Shown: positions 48,536-60,324 of the stretch, one piece after another
Layout of the letters: each line of letters begins with the position of its first letter
How positions within the stretch are numbered: position 1 is the stretch's first letter
DNA from: Voacanga thouarsii
Taxonomy: Eukaryota; Streptophyta; Magnoliopsida; Gentianales; Apocynaceae
Assembly: GCA_026120185.1 (NCBI GenBank)
Contig: JANUWF010001477.1
Span: 62,001-126,000 of the forward strand
DNA: 64,000 bases
Reading direction: 5' to 3'
Made by a program: the position numbers and the translations under genes
Notes under the pieces: generated by a model
Database searches by the model: none
Seen by the model: the letters and a program-made list of their open reading frames with translations, nothing else
Told to the model about the DNA's origin: nothing

Positions 48536-49400
48536 ACTAATAAATAACATATATAGCTATAATATCCATGTATGTGTATACAATTATAACCATTAATATA
48601 TCAATATAGTATATAACAACATTAAATATGTATATATATTAATTATCTAACATTTCAAGTGTATTGACATATATATAATTATTGTATAATGACATGTACA
48701 TTTTAAAACATATCAAAATATCTAACTATACGTAAATTTGGTGATCAAATATATTTAAAATTTGATTAAAATAGTAAAATTTGTTGCTAAACCTTAGAAA
48801 TAGTGAGAGTTTAGCTACAGAATACCACCAATTATTTCCCCCTAAAATGTTTTTCCAAAAATTTAGAATGCCGTAGCTAAACCCTAGCAAAATAGCGAGG
48901 GGTTAGCTACGGCTTCGTCACATTGATTTCCCTCTAAAAATATTTAAAAATATTTAAAAGGCCATCGCTAAACCCTTTCAAATGCTGAAGGTTTAGCTAT
49001 GGAAATAAAGCCTTTGTTTCTTTCAAATTGTTTTCAAAAAATTTCAATCCCCGTAGCTTAACCCTAGAAAATAGAGACGGTTTAGCTACGACTGTCGTTT
49101 CCCTCTAAATATTTTTCAACAATTAAAAAAATCGTTGCAAAACGATAGCCAATAGCGAAGGTTTAGCTATTGCATCTGCATAATAGATTTTTCAAATATT
49201 TATTTCAAAAAATTACTTTGTTCCATAGAATATCCTAGCAAATTGGCGAGTTCTCTCGCAAATCTGTCACTAATTGCAAGAGTTCAGCTACGGTTGGTCA
49301 ACTTCTCACTAAATTGTCCCTTTCTTTCTCACCTTCATAAAACTCTCGCAATTTAGAGACGGTATTTTTGCCGCCGCAAAATACCTATTTTTTTATAGTG
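47585..49400 (-). repeat. CACTA right terminus: subterminal repeats and TIR
   Basis: TAGCTAAACC/GTAGCTAAACCCTAGC-type motifs in both orientations at 47590-47730 and 48780-49360, around an AT-rich core. The end TTTTTTATAGTG (49389-49400) is the inverse of a CACTATAAAA terminus. The next three bases are ATA (candidate 3-bp target duplication, not testable because the left terminus is missing). Confidence 0.72.
48160..48700. repeat. AT-rich degenerate repeats with AT and CA microsatellites
   Basis: Three imperfect copies of a block containing AACCATTAATATATCAATAT and ATATAACTACATTAAATAT (about 48165, 48460, 48590), with (TA)n at 48260-48282 and 48500-48532 and (CA)n at 48316-48332 and 48355-48379. 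Confidence 0.75.
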
Positions 49401-49410
49401 ATAACTGCAA

Positions 49411-49595
49411 AAATATATATTTTTTAAGGATATTTTTGCCTTTAACCATATTTTCAAAGTAGAAATTAATGAGAAAGTGGTATCCTCTAACACAAGGGAA
49501 ACAAATATATATTTTTTGGAGGATATTTTTGCCTTTAACCGTAATTTCAAAGTAGAAATTAATGAGAAAGTTGTATCCTCTAACATAAGGGAAAC
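49411..49595. repeat. 92-bp tandem duplication beside the CACTA end
   Basis: Two units (49411-49502 and 49503-49595), about 93% alike, each with GGATATTTTTGCCTTTAACC and GAAATTAATGAGAAAG. It begins 10 bp outside the CACTA terminus. Confidence 0.88.
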
Positions 49596-50352
49596 AAATT
49601 TATAGGGAAAAATACTCCATTTCATTCAAAATTAAATATTAACAATTGGATTTATTGTTCTACTTCACACCAAAAAAAAAAAATGTCTATTTATTTCATA
49701 TAATAAAATACTTTAAAGTAAACTTTCCCTATACTAACTTCATTTAAAATGAAAATTTGTCTACAAATAATTACTTAAGATTAAAATGGTAAAATTAAAA
49801 AAAAATCAAATGAATAGAATATATACCAACGTATTTCCTAGTACTAAGTGGACCATCAATTTAAACAGATTCCATGCCTGTACATGGAAGCTTTGGGCTA
49901 GCTAGTTTTGTTGATGATATTAGCTTTGTTATGTATCCATTCAGGGAATCGATTATTCAAGGTCCAAAATGTATCTTCACAATGTCGTCTTTTCCTCTCC
50001 AGTTTTAATCTAATCTTTTTTATATTACTATAGTCTAAGTTTTATTTAGCCAACTCTTGTTCTTCTTTCTACTAGCTTATTTACCATTTCATAATATCTT
50101 TAGGGGTAATGAATTAAAAGCACTTGGCTATACGTAGGTTTCTCTTAGAATTTTATTTTACAACAGCTTAATAAGACAAAATAATATATATGGCAGTCAC
50201 AGAGAGAGAGAGTTTTCCTTAAGAGACTTTTCTTACTTAGAACCCATTTTCGCAGCTTCTCAAGTTTAGTTTAATGTTTGAAAATAGTACAAGAGGCTAT
50301 TATTATTGTTATTATTTTAAAGATGTTGTTCAACATACGGAAAGTGGCATAT
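49596..50352. other. AT-rich intergenic DNA
   Basis: No gene, terminal repeat or RNA gene recognised between the CACTA end and the gypsy element. Contains a short GA run near 50200. Confidence 0.5.
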
Positions 50353-50357
50353 ATATG
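50353..50357 (+). other. Target-site duplication, left copy (ATATG)
   Basis: ATATG before the gypsy LTR; repeated at 61029-61033. Confidence 0.93.
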
Positions 50358-51059
50358 TGTTGACGTCAACTTTGCTGAGCTGACACAGCGGTTACTTTGA
50401 GCCGATACCGATTTGATAAATTGGGGCTAGCCGATGAAGTCAAAATTTCGAGTAGCCGATGGTCATGGTCAACATCGGCACTACGGAGCCGATAAGAAGG
50501 AAAACAGATCCTTGATCATTCGGCGCAAGTATTCCGCACGACCGTTGGGAGCATCTTTGGCCGGAAGAAACTCCACGATCTACTAAGGGCTTGTTTGCAG
50601 CAAGTATAAAATGGGAGCAGTGCCCAGAACCAAAGGGGAACGCATCATCCAGCAACGTGCAACTTCATTTTTTTCTACTTCATCGTCATTTACAGTTTTT
50701 TAGTTTAGAATCTCGTTTCCTTATATCTTTCTTACTCCTTTGTTTTAGCTTTTTCTCTACCATTTTGTTTACACCTTTTCTTTACAGCTTCCTGTTCGTC
50801 TTGTTTCAATATCAGACGTTTTCTGTACTTTCCTTTAAGCAAGTTAATACAAGTATCATTCTATTCTCCCAGAAAGGTCCTTCCGTTGAGCATTCTCAGC
50901 TGACTTTCTTGAACCGTTTCTATAGTAAATTCAAGGAACCCGGTCCCTAATTCAAAAAAGATCTGATACCATTTTCCGTTTCACCATATCGGATCGTTTG
51001 TGTTTATTGGATGTGAAGCCGATCCCCGTTTTCATCGGCTCCCTATTTTAATAACAACA
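50358..51059 (+). repeat. 5' LTR of the gypsy element (702 bp)
   Basis: TGTTGACGTCAAC ... TTTTAATAACAACA. It opens with a 12-bp perfect palindrome GTTGACGTCAAC (50359-50370). GCCGAT/ATCGGC motifs recur in the first 130 bp. A TATA box AGTATAAAATGG lies at about 50601-50612. Confidence 0.93.
50359..50370. promoter_or_regulatory. Palindromic bZIP-type site at the LTR tip
   Basis: GTTGACGTCAAC contains TGACGTCA, the consensus for plant TGA/bZIP factors, overlapping TTGAC (W-box core). Present in both LTRs (also 60342-60353). Function is inferred from the motif only. Confidence 0.5.
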
Positions 51060-51064
51060 CAGAT

Positions 51065-51084
51065 TGGCATGCCCAGTGGGACCA
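51065..51084 (+). other. Probable primer-binding site of the gypsy element
   Basis: TGGCATGCCCAGTGGGACCA, five bases after the 5' LTR, with the TGG start of primer sites. The matching tRNA was not identified. Confidence 0.55.
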
Positions 51085-51123
51085 GAGGTCAGTATTCACA
51101 TGCTATTGCGGTCAGGATGAACA

Positions 51124-53205
51124 ATGGCAAACAATTCACAGCAACCACAGGCACCGGAGACATCCGAGCGACCCCCAGTCTATGCTCTCTGGGGAGTCTT
51201 TGATCCTGCGGTCACTACTACCAGTTGTACTCAGGATACTTCTGTGGAGTAGGGGGGTCAGTCCTCACCCCCGCCACCGGTGTCTCAGTCGATGTCCACC
51301 TCATTGACTGCTATTCGACATACTATGGAACAATGTACTGGCGAGCTCTTACAGGGGCTTATTCCGCAGTTCGCTACTATTTTTTGACCTCTGCTTCAGA
51401 ATGAGCTCTAACAATTTGCACAGAGGCAAAATTCGCAAACCTTTGCTCAGTCATCAGGTTACCATGCTCAAGGGACAAACACGGCCCCTGCATACCCCAT
51501 GCCGTCAGCTGATGGTGCACCCTCCCATGGCTCAGTGCACCTCTTGCGAAGAGAAATGAGCTTCCCTGCTACCGGGGGGCATTAAGTTCCAAGAGTGGTG
51601 GCTCAAAACATGGTGCCAGCAGAAATGTTTCCAACCAGAAGTCCGGTCTCAATAACAGGGTTACCATCGACTTATGAAGTTGGGCCAAACCTTGTTAGGG
51701 GAAACATGCCGCCTTTTGGGGGACAGATGAGTTACTTTATTCCTTACTCTCCTTTATATCCGGCAATTACAGCAGCTAACCCAGGGTAGGGAATTGGAAG
51801 TACTGAGCCATCCACAGGGCAAGGTCCCCGACCTGTCATGCAAAGTCCTTCACCTCAGTTTCAACAGTCGTACCAGCCAGTGGATATGGTAACGGAAACA
51901 TTCCGACGGCAGTCACGGGATTGGCTGGTATACCAGAAACCTTACCTTGAATGGGTGGATTCCATGGCAGTGCTCCCTCGAGGTTACAAGTTGCCGGAGT
52001 TTTCAACATTTTCTGGTGAAGACAATAAGTCCACCATAGAACACATCGGAAGATTCACAGCACAATGCGGTGAGTTGGGGAACAATGAATGGCATAAGTT
52101 ACAGCTATTTTCATTATCCTTGACAAGAGCAGCATTCACATGGTATGCCAATCTAGTTCCTAATTCTATATACTCCTGGGCTGACATGGAAAGAATGTTT
52201 CACCAACGTTTCTTTAAACCGGTACTGGAAGTTTCCATCGCGGACCTTCTAGCAATAAAGCAAAAGGGATCAGAAGATGTTGTGGATTTTATTGAGCGTT
52301 TCCGGCAAGCTAAGTCCAAATGTACAACCCAGTTGCCTAAAACAGAATGTGCAAGGAGTGCTATTAGCAGGATGCATCCGCAGCTCAAAAAACGTCTCAT
52401 TCTCCAAGACTTCTCGAATTTATCCCGGCTGTTGTCTCACGCTGTCAGAATAGAAGATATGATCAAGGAGAGAGAGAAGAGGTGTTCCGTCAAGTTTTCT
52501 CATGGCCAGACAATGATATTCGTCATAGATGACACTAATGAGGAAGACGGAGAGCAGGCTATAGAGGTAATGGCAGCAGAATTGGTAAAGGGCGCATCCT
52601 ATACGTATCCTCACTTGAAGCTCGGCAAAGGAAATGATGAAATTTCCACATCAGGACTTTCCTATTCGTTTGACGTCTCAAAAGTTGAACAAATCTTTGA
52701 CCAACTGGTGGCAGATAAGCAGATTCGCCTGGCTTATGGATACGCAGACAAGGTCTCCAGCCAGGAAGGGTTGAAAGGAAAAAGGTACTGTAAATGGCAT
52801 AACTCTTTCTCGCATAGCACTAACAGTTGTATTATTTTTAGAAACATCATTCAGAAGGCTATCTAGGATAGAAGATTGAAGTTTGCAGACAAAAAGGAAG
52901 AGACTTTAGTAGACACAGATCCATTCTCGTTAGCCGACGCACACATGCTGCAAATAATATGTGGGAAACAGGAAGAACATACAGGAAACAACAAGCCTGG
53001 GGGGATAAAACAAGCATTCCAGAGATTGGATGGTAAACCATCAGTTTTTACCCGTTTATCTCCTCCCACTTTTGTTGCACATTTTCATGGCAAATGAGGG
53101 AAACTAATAGTGCAGGTACCCCAAAAGGAGACATTTCTGCTTGGCCTCTGTTCCCGATCATCAAAGTCCTAAAAAAGATGAGAGCAGCGGAAGCGAGCAC
53201 AACAA
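51124..53205 (+). pseudogene. Gypsy gag
   Basis: Likely start MANNSQQPQAPETSERPPVY at 51124. A low-complexity Pro/Gln/Ser-rich N-terminal third is followed by the Retrotrans_gag domain in the 342-codon open piece 51838-52866: YKLPEFSTFSGEDN, FTWYANLVPNSIYSWADMER, MFHQRFF, VDFIERFRQ. Stops at about 51250, 51388, 51410, 51583 and 51787 break the N-terminal part and one at 52864-52866 ends the long piece. A CKWHNSFSHSTNSC knuckle-like motif lies near 52790-52830. Confidence 0.85.
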
Positions 53206-53226
53206 AGGCGGTTGGTTGATGCCTGA

Positions 53227-55439
53227 GTGGAAGAACAACTAGTCCTTGATAATGGCCAAAATATGCTCAGCATATTGCCATCAAGTTTCCGAGCCACCTT
53301 TCATCAAGAATCTCCGGAAGAGGATTTTCATGCAGAAGAAAGAGCCGCAGTAGAGCTGGTGGATGTCCAAATGCCCCCAGAGGGGATGCTCTTTCCCATT
53401 CCAATAGCCCAAAATGTTAACCACCTCAGGCCCTTGTACATCAAAGCACATGTCAATAGCAAGCCACTTACTCGGATTTTTGTTGATGGTGGAGCTGTCT
53501 TAAACGTAATGCTTTTCTCCACCTTGAAACGGCTGGGTAAAGATAAGTTAGATTTGTCCCCTACTGATGTACAGATAGTTAATTTCATTGGAGAGGCAGT
53601 TGCGGCCGAAGGCGTTATCACTTGTGAAGTTACAGTCGAGTCCAAAACCAGTAAAACGGTCTTTTTTATAATTGATACGAAGCCAGCTTATTCTGTTTTA
53701 TTGGGCAGGGATTGGATTCATACAAACCAATGCGTACCGTCCACTTTACACCAGATGATGCTGATCTGGGATGGAGAATGGGTAGAGCAGATCCCAGCCG
53801 ATCCTAATTCATTTTTAGTCAAAATCCACATGAACGAAGCTCTGTTTTATCATCCGACCTTCAATCTAAGCCACTATGCCAAGCTAATGATAGCCCATAA
53901 CTTGATCACCACTGAGGAACCAGGTGGCCTACGATCGGAAGATTCGGAGGTCCGACAAGCTGTTGGCTTTGTTACTCAAGATCCGTTAATAGAAGTAGAC
54001 ATAGGAGAAGCTGGGGAAAACAGAACAGCCAAGGTAAGTTTACATTTGACCATCAAGCAAAGGGAGCAGATAACTTGTCTGATCCACAGGTACAAAGATT
54101 GCTTTGCGTGGGACTATCATGAGATGCCCGGTTTGGACCGAAGTATTGTGGAACATCGCCTACCTATGAAGGAAGGCTTTAAGCCCTATAAACAACCGGC
54201 ATGACGTTTTAATCCTGCATTACTACCCAGGATCAAGGAGGAGGTAGAAAGGTTACTCCAATGTGGGTTCATCCGTACGTGCCAGTATGCAGAATGGATA
54301 TCTAACATTATGCCGGTCATTAAGAAGAACGGTCAACTAAGGGTCTGTATAGACTTCAGAAACGTGAACTTGGCTACTCCAAAGGATGAGTATGCTATGC
54401 CAATGGTAGATATGTTAGTAGATTCTGCTGCGGGTAACCAGTTTTTGAGCTTTATGGATGGTTATTCAAGGTATAACCAGATGTTCATAGCTGAAGAAGA
54501 TACACACAAAACGGCGTTCCGTTGCCCAAGGTCTATCGGCTTATTCGAATGGGTGGTTATGCCATTTGGTTTGAAGAACGCTGGGGCCACCTTTCAACGG
54601 GCCATGAATCTCATCTTCCACGACCTTATCGGTAGCACCATGGAAGTCTACATAGATGACTTGGTCGTAAAATCCCCCATGTTTCTACAACACTTAGTTG
54701 ATCTGGAACAAGCGTTTCTCCGGATGCGTCAGCACCGCTTGTAGACCAACCCGGCTAAGTGTGCCTTTGGAGTTACAACTGGGAATTTTCTTGGGTTTTT
54801 AGTACACCAGAGGGGGATTGAGATAGATCAGAATAAGGCCTGGGATATTCTACAAGCAAGACCGCCTCAGACGAAGAAAGAGCTACAAAGTTTCCTGGGA
54901 AAGATCAATTTTTTACGGCGTTTTTTGGCAAATGCTGCATATAAGCAGAAGGTATTTTCTTCTTTGTTATGGTTAAAGTTATCTCAAGAATTTATCTGGC
55001 AGCCTAAGCATCAAGTAGCATTTGATCAAATCAAGGTAGCCTTATCACATCTATTGGCAGTTTATTGGCTCAGGATGACCAGCACCTTAGCCGAAATCTA
55101 TCGGATACGGAGACCAGGTACACCCCTATTGAAAAGCTATGCTTATCTCTTCACTATGCATGCACAAAGCTAGAGCATTACTTGTTATTTAGGGAGGTAC
55201 ATATCCTATGTAAGGTAGATTTAATTAAACTCTTGTTGAATCGCCCTTTACTGAATGGGCGGCTTATGAAATGGGCAGTCAAATTGCATGCTTCTTCTCT
55301 AACTTATGTGCTACTGAGGGCTGTGAAAGGACAAGCTGTTGCAGATTTTTTAGTTGAACATCCTTCTCTGGAAATACCACAAATAGATGGGGGACAAGCC
55401 GCAGAGGTACGTTTTTTTGAAACCATAGGTTTTACAATT
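53227..55439 (+). pseudogene. Gypsy protease, reverse transcriptase and first RNase H
   Basis: Protease: RIFVDGGAVLNVM (about 53475-53515; DGGA is usual in Tat elements), then YSVLLGRDWIH. RT: CFAWDYHEMPGLD, INE-like region broken by a TGA at 54202-54204 (a former Arg codon), GQLRVCIDFRNVN, FLSFMDGYSRYNQ, MPFGLKNAGATFQRAM and the catalytic box VYIDDLVVKSP at about 54640-54672. A TAG follows RMRQHRL at 54742-54744. RNase H: KCAFGVTTGNFLGFLVHQRG and the later TRYTPIEKLCLSLHYA. A frame change near 55060-55170 splits it. About 740 codons, normal length. Confidence 0.92.
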
Positions 55440-55851
55440 TGATGGCTCAAGTACCCAACAGAAGGCTGGTATTGGTCTGGTTATTGAATCTTTGAATGGA
55501 TAACAGGGTAAGGCCTACTTTGAGTTAAAGAAGGGAACAACTAATAATAAAGTGGAATATGATGCCTTTTTGTTAGGAGTACGGATTTTGAAAGCACTGG
55601 AAGCTCGAGTAGTCAGAATTTTAGGAGATTCTCAAGTAGTTATCCGACATGTAGTAGGAGACTATAAATGTGCTAACCCGTTGCTGTCGGGTAAGTTACA
55701 GGAGGTAAAAGGGTTACTTCAGCATTTCCAGGATGTCATCCTAGTTCATGTTCCCAGGACAGAAAACAAAGGTGCTAATGATTTAGCTCAGTTAGCTTTA
55801 GGTTTTAGGAAGGCAGTGATATGCCAACAGATAGTAGACACAGAGTATTAA
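55428..55851 (+). pseudogene. Gypsy second RNase H (archaeal-type, aRNH)
   Basis: A separate RNase HI fold after the retroviral one. The catalytic acidic residues are visible: FDGSS (about 55437), NNKVEYDAFLLG (about 55545), ILGDSQVVI (about 55620) and GANDLAQLAL (about 55770). A dual RNase H is a hallmark of Tat elements. One stop (after ESLNG, about 55500) and a frame change at its start separate it from the first RNase H. Confidence 0.88.
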
Positions 55852-55859
55852 GAAGATTG

Positions 55860-57117
55860 GCGACAGAAGATTGTTAATTATTTAAGAAACCCGACTGGAC
55901 AAACGTCTCGAGAGGTGAAATGAAAGGCCCTCAGCTTTACATTGGTAGGCAATGATTTGTTCCGGCGAAGTCACACTGGAATTCTTTTAAAGTGTCTCTC
56001 CAAAGAAGTATTACGCACTATGGCAGAGGTACACGAAGGCTTATGTGGAGCACATCAAGCAGGCCCAAAACTGAAATGGACACTTCAACGTCATGGTTTC
56101 TTTTGGCCATCCATGACTACATATTGTAATACTTATGCGGTTGGCTGTAAAGCTTGCCAAAAGCATAGCCCCTTATTGCACACTCCTTCCACGGAATTAC
56201 ATCCGATCATTAAGCCATGGCCTTTCCGTGGATGGGCCCTGGACATCATCGGAAAGATCTATCCACCTTTAGCAAAAAGGCACACATTCATATTGGTGGC
56301 AACAGATTATTTCACCAAGTGGGTAGAGGCGCAACCATTGGCCAAAGTAACACAAACAGCAGTCATCAACTTTCTCCAGCAGAGTATTCTCTTCCGTTTT
56401 AGAATCCCAGAGACCATAACAACAGATCAAGGGATGGTATTTACAGGAGACCAGGTACGTAATTTCCTAGCACAGTTTAAAGTTAAGTTACTCCACTCTT
56501 CTCCCTATTATGCACAGGCCAACGGACAAGCAGAGGCAACGAACAAAACCTTAATCGGCATGATCCGCAAGGTAGTAGAAGACAATCCAAGAAGATGGCA
56601 TGAGACATTGCATGAAGTGTTATGGGCCCATCAGAATGCTGCTAAAACTGCAACCGGTTTTACTCTGTTTAGACTAACTTATGGGCAGGATGCTGTGTTA
56701 CTTGTTGAGATATCATTGCAATCAGCTTGGATACCCTACCAGCATGATCTAATGGCTAAAGATTACCAGATAACTTTGGCCCTGAGCTTAGATCAGGTTG
56801 AGATGGATCGTTGGGTTGCCTTGGAAAATATAAAACAACATAAGGAGAAGGTAGCAAGGGCGTACAATCAGAAAGTTCGTGAAAGAATTTTTCAAGAAGG
56901 AGACATGGTATGGAAGACTATCCTCCCTGTTTCACCAAAGGATCCGAAGTACGGTAAGTGATCCGTATCCTGGGAAGGTCTATTTTTAGTAACGCAGGTT
57001 TTTGATGGAGGAGCTTATCGCCTAATGACACCCGATGGAAAGGAAGCAGGTAAAGTAATTAATGGTAAGTTTTTGAAACGGTACTATCCGGCATTCTGGG
57101 AAGGGACTAGCGAGTAA
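55860..57117 (+). pseudogene. Gypsy integrase
   Basis: HHCC zinc-binding domain: HEGLCGAHQAGPKL ... VGCKACQKH (about 56030-56165). The DDE core follows: GWALDIIGKIY (first Asp), TTDQGMVFTGDQ (second Asp), YYAQANGQAEATNKTL (Glu). The C-terminal tail GGAYRLMTPDGKEA ... FLKRYYPAFWEG ends in TAA at 57115-57117. No chromodomain is present, as expected for Tat. The 339-codon piece 55942-56961 is the longest open frame of the element; a stop follows at 56959-56961. Confidence 0.93.
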
Positions 57118-57225
57118 AAAAAAAAAAAGAGAGAGAGAAACTTCTTGAGCAAAAATTTTGTCCTGATATGTTGAACTGATCACAAGAGGCCGATCAGATA
57201 GCCGTAAGTGTTATTACAAGAGAAA

Positions 57226-60012
57226 TCAGTTATCATCGGAAGGGGCAGAGGGCAATAGTGTTGGTCGATAAGGAACAATCGCCAGTCGGTCTGGATTTTC
57301 TGACTCGACGGACGCTTGACTAGACATCATGGCAGCTTCCGTTGGCTGCGGATCAAGAACCGGGAGCTCTTCTTCAGCCATCTCAGCCTCCGTTTCTTTT
57401 CCTCTTTCGGGAGGCGGGGCCATCTCGTCAGTAGACATCTCTGGAACTCTTGTTTCGGCCATCAAAGGGGCCGTTTCTTCAGTTTGAGTCCCGGAAGGGC
57501 CTGTTTCGTCGGCAGTCGGGGGATGTAGAACCTTGTTCAGATCAGCCACAAAGCGGTCCTACCCGGACTTCATCTCAGTCAGAAGGGCGGTAGAGTTGGA
57601 TAGTTCAGCTTTGAGCAGTTCCTCTTCTGCTTCCAGCATTAGTCGTTCATCATTATGCTGAAAAAGGGAGTCGCCAATGGCTGTGACTATTTCCTGAAGC
57701 CCTTTCTCTGATTCAAGCCGCTACTCTAGGGCCTTTTTCTCAGAGGCAAGTTCTTCCTGGAGTTCAGATATTTGACGTTCAAGCCATTCAATTTTCCCTT
57801 TCCCCTCCGCAATATCAGTTCGTAGAAGCGTAAGATGACCCATGAATTCCCGGCGATCTTTTTCTACAAATGCTGCATTTTCTCGATGCAGCTTCAGAAG
57901 CTCTAATTGGTCGTGCGTTTTATCCCGACGACACTGCGTGTCAAATAAGAAGCGACCGGTGAAGCGTATTTGCCACAGGCATCCAATTGCTAAGTCCCGA
58001 AGTGTAGGAGGCATGTCGGGGTCGGCTGATTGAACGATTCGCAGAAGGGCGCGGCTCACATTATCCAGAGTGGACCTCTCAGTAGGCAAGGAAGCTCCAA
58101 TGAGGCCATCAAGAAAGTCCAGCGCCGAAGCCAACGTCAGTATCGACAGGGAAGCAATAGTTTTTCCAGTTCCCTGGCTGGGGGGAGGCACCGTTGTTTC
58201 GACATCATCGGCCACTGGTTGCTTTTCAGGCCTTGGCGGAATAGAGGAGGGGCTTTCTGGAACTGGAAGCTCAGTCGACGGAAGGGTTGCTGCCGGTAGG
58301 GAGGCCGACACGTCAGTCGCGGGAGGAGGAGCCATACCCTCCACCGACGAGGCATTTGTCGTCGGATGAGCAGTCCTTTCGGCCGCCCTTTCGGCTAAAG
58401 TACGAAGCGGGATATCTTCCTCCGAGTCAAAAGAAGTTTCGATGATAACGGGACGGCCTATACCTTATTTGCGTTTCTGCAGAAAGGATTATGCTGGTAA
58501 TTGACAAAATTGAACATTGGAGGAGCCAAGCACAACAAGAATTGCCAAAAGAAAACCTTGGAAACAGGAGGAGTCAATGTTTCATGTTTCCTCTTTGATC
58601 GACGGAGCAAAAACGGGACATCGATCTCCTCTTCTTCCTCCTCTAGAGCAGCAGTAGTAGTTTTTTTGCACCAAGGGAGTATGTAAGGTCGGCATTATTA
58701 CAAGATTTACAGGGTGTTTTACCTGTTTTCTTTTCTTAGTAGATGATGGTTCAAGCAAAGAGGCGGCTGGCCCGGGAATTCGCAAAAGCCAAACAACTAT
58801 GGGGGTGGAGAACAGGGCTCCACTCAGTAGCCTCCACTATAGATCGAAGTTCGGAGAAGTTTCCAACACCACTTGGAAGAGTTTAAATTCAAAAGACCCC
58901 AAAATAGCCTGGGTGCTCTCGGCTAAAGTCTGTACGTCTTCAGCCGATAGCATCAGTCTCACAGAGAAGGAGGAAATGTGCCCCGGATCTGCGAGAATAT
59001 CCTGCATCAACCCAAATTAGCAGGAGAAGCAGTGGGGATTGTACCTCTCACAAAAGGTCTTAGCACTCCGAACTCCAGGCTTGGCCCCTAGGAGAATTTC
59101 CTGAGGGCACAGGATTTGAGCCCATAGAGTTTCTTGTGTTGCCTTGGGGCTTTCCGATAGATTTTTCAACCAAAGGGGGCCTTCTTGGCGAGCAGCGTAC
59201 GAAAAGAAAATAGCACCATGGAAGTCTCGACATCGGTAAAGATACGAGACGATGGTTTCGGCAGAAGCAGTATTTACAGGGACCCGAAGTAGCCGATAGC
59301 CAGTCGCCTGTTCAGAAGAGTCCTCCTAGGGGCCTGCAAGTCGACTGACACCAAAGTTGGGCAAATACTGATACAGCCAGAGTTGGGCAATCCAGAGCGG
59401 GCCCCCAAGGTTGATCGAGTCTTCCCCAGTGACAAGAGCAGTCATCAACTGGTTAATGATGCGGTAGACCAAGGCGAGGACCAGAGAGGCAAGGTCACAG
59501 CGCCGCTTGCTCCGTAAGAGAGCCGATACATAGTATCGGTACTCATTACTGATGCCGGCACAATGGGAGCAGATGACATACTTACACATCCAAAACTATA
59601 GGAAGGCTGCTTGTTCTTGATTTGAATGAGTATCCTGCATCCCTCGTTGAGCGTTGATGAAATTGCCATATGAAGAGGAGGCCTTGTCCAGACGAGCCTC
59701 AATGGCTGGTAAGCTTTCTTCGTCATGAAGCCTCGAGATCTCATCGCCTTCACATCGGAAGCCGAGTATGGTGCAGATGTCAAGAATGGTAGGGGAGAAC
59801 ATCCCATGTGGAAAAATGAATCTGTTTATCGCCGAGGGAAGAGTGGTGGTTGTAAAAGTATCCTGTTGCAAAGGGAAAGTGAAATCAGCCGGCAAAACAA
59901 ACCGCAGGTGCTCAGCGGTAACCTCTGCAGGCAAGAGACGCGGGCCCAAGGTAAACAGTTTGGCATCGGCTTGGACCAGGGACAGAATATTCTTATCGGT
60001 AGGGGTTGCCAT
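57226..60012 (-). pseudogene. Antisense gene of the gypsy element: plant-mobile-domain-like protein with coiled coil
   Basis: One minus-strand frame runs from the ATG at 60010-60012 to the stop at 57226-57228, with only about six in-frame stops. The N-terminal part resembles the plant mobile domain: FTLGPRLLPAEVTAEHLRF, FPHGMFSPTILDICTILGF, CEGDEISRL, then LVLALVYRIINQLMTAL and FGVSRLAGP. A putative phase-0 intron (58477-58722, GTAAAA...CTGCAG) removes 246 bp after SSTKKRKQ. Exon 2 is Pro-rich, then a long coiled coil (HDQLELLKLHRENAAFVEKD, IEWLERQISELQEELASEK; 57950-57725) and an acidic tail. Such antisense ORFs are known in Tat elements; their role is unsettled. Stops include 59596-59598 and 59326-59328. 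Confidence 0.78.
58477..58722 (-). other. Putative intron in the antisense gene
   Basis: The minus strand has donor CAG|GTAAAAC and acceptor TTTCTGCAG|AAACGC. Its length is 82 x 3 and the flanking exons are in the same phase. The sequence inside loses the compositional character of the flanking coding parts and is richer in stops. Confidence 0.55.
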
Positions 60013-60324
60013 TGCGATGTTGTTTTACCAAAAGGAAATTTACAGTTCGCAGGGAATTAGGGCAAGAAGGTAAAGGTTCGATGAATTACTCAAGCAGTAG
60101 AATTCTGAAGGAGATAGAAGTCGTAGGAAGTGAGGAGTTCCGATTGGGGACCACTGCTATTTGTAGGGAGGTTTGAAATTAAGCCGTTCGCGGGTTCTAA
60201 AGCTGACGCGTCACAACAATTCCATAATGTTCGGGACGTTTCGATTTTGTCAGAAAAAGAACAGCTGCCATTAAGGGTTGTACGATTCCCATCGTTTTGC
60301 TAACTCGTGTCTGCTGAAACAACG

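Larger units (their letters stand above)
12517..49400 (-). mobile_element. CACTA (En/Spm) DNA transposon, about 37 kb with nested insertions
   Basis: The two CACTA genes lie on the minus strand in the usual order: TNP2 (right) then a Transposase_24-type gene (left). Subterminal repeats of one motif family flank them at 12517-13110 and 47590-49380. The right end reads TTTTTTTATAGTG at 49388-49400, the reverse complement of a CACTATAAAAAAA terminus. The left terminus is missing: the subterminal repeats abut an LTR-like segment instead of CACTA. Inside are two full copia elements, two solo LTRs, a truncated copia, an RKD gene fragment and a foldback. After subtracting recognised insertions roughly 13 kb remains. 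Both genes carry stops, so it cannot supply its own transposase. That the right terminus belongs to the same element rests on the shared repeat motif and is inference. Confidence 0.7.

Noticed and set aside
47551..49400. A separate small CACTA element starting CACTATCC at 47551
   Set aside because: The first bases overlap the CA end of the copia E LTR, inner TIR identity is poor, and the flanking triplets (TAA and ATA) differ.
50591..50950. 119-codon plus-strand frame
   Set aside because: It lies wholly in the 5' LTR of the gypsy element and is hydrophobic low-complexity; not conserved as a frame in the 3' LTR.
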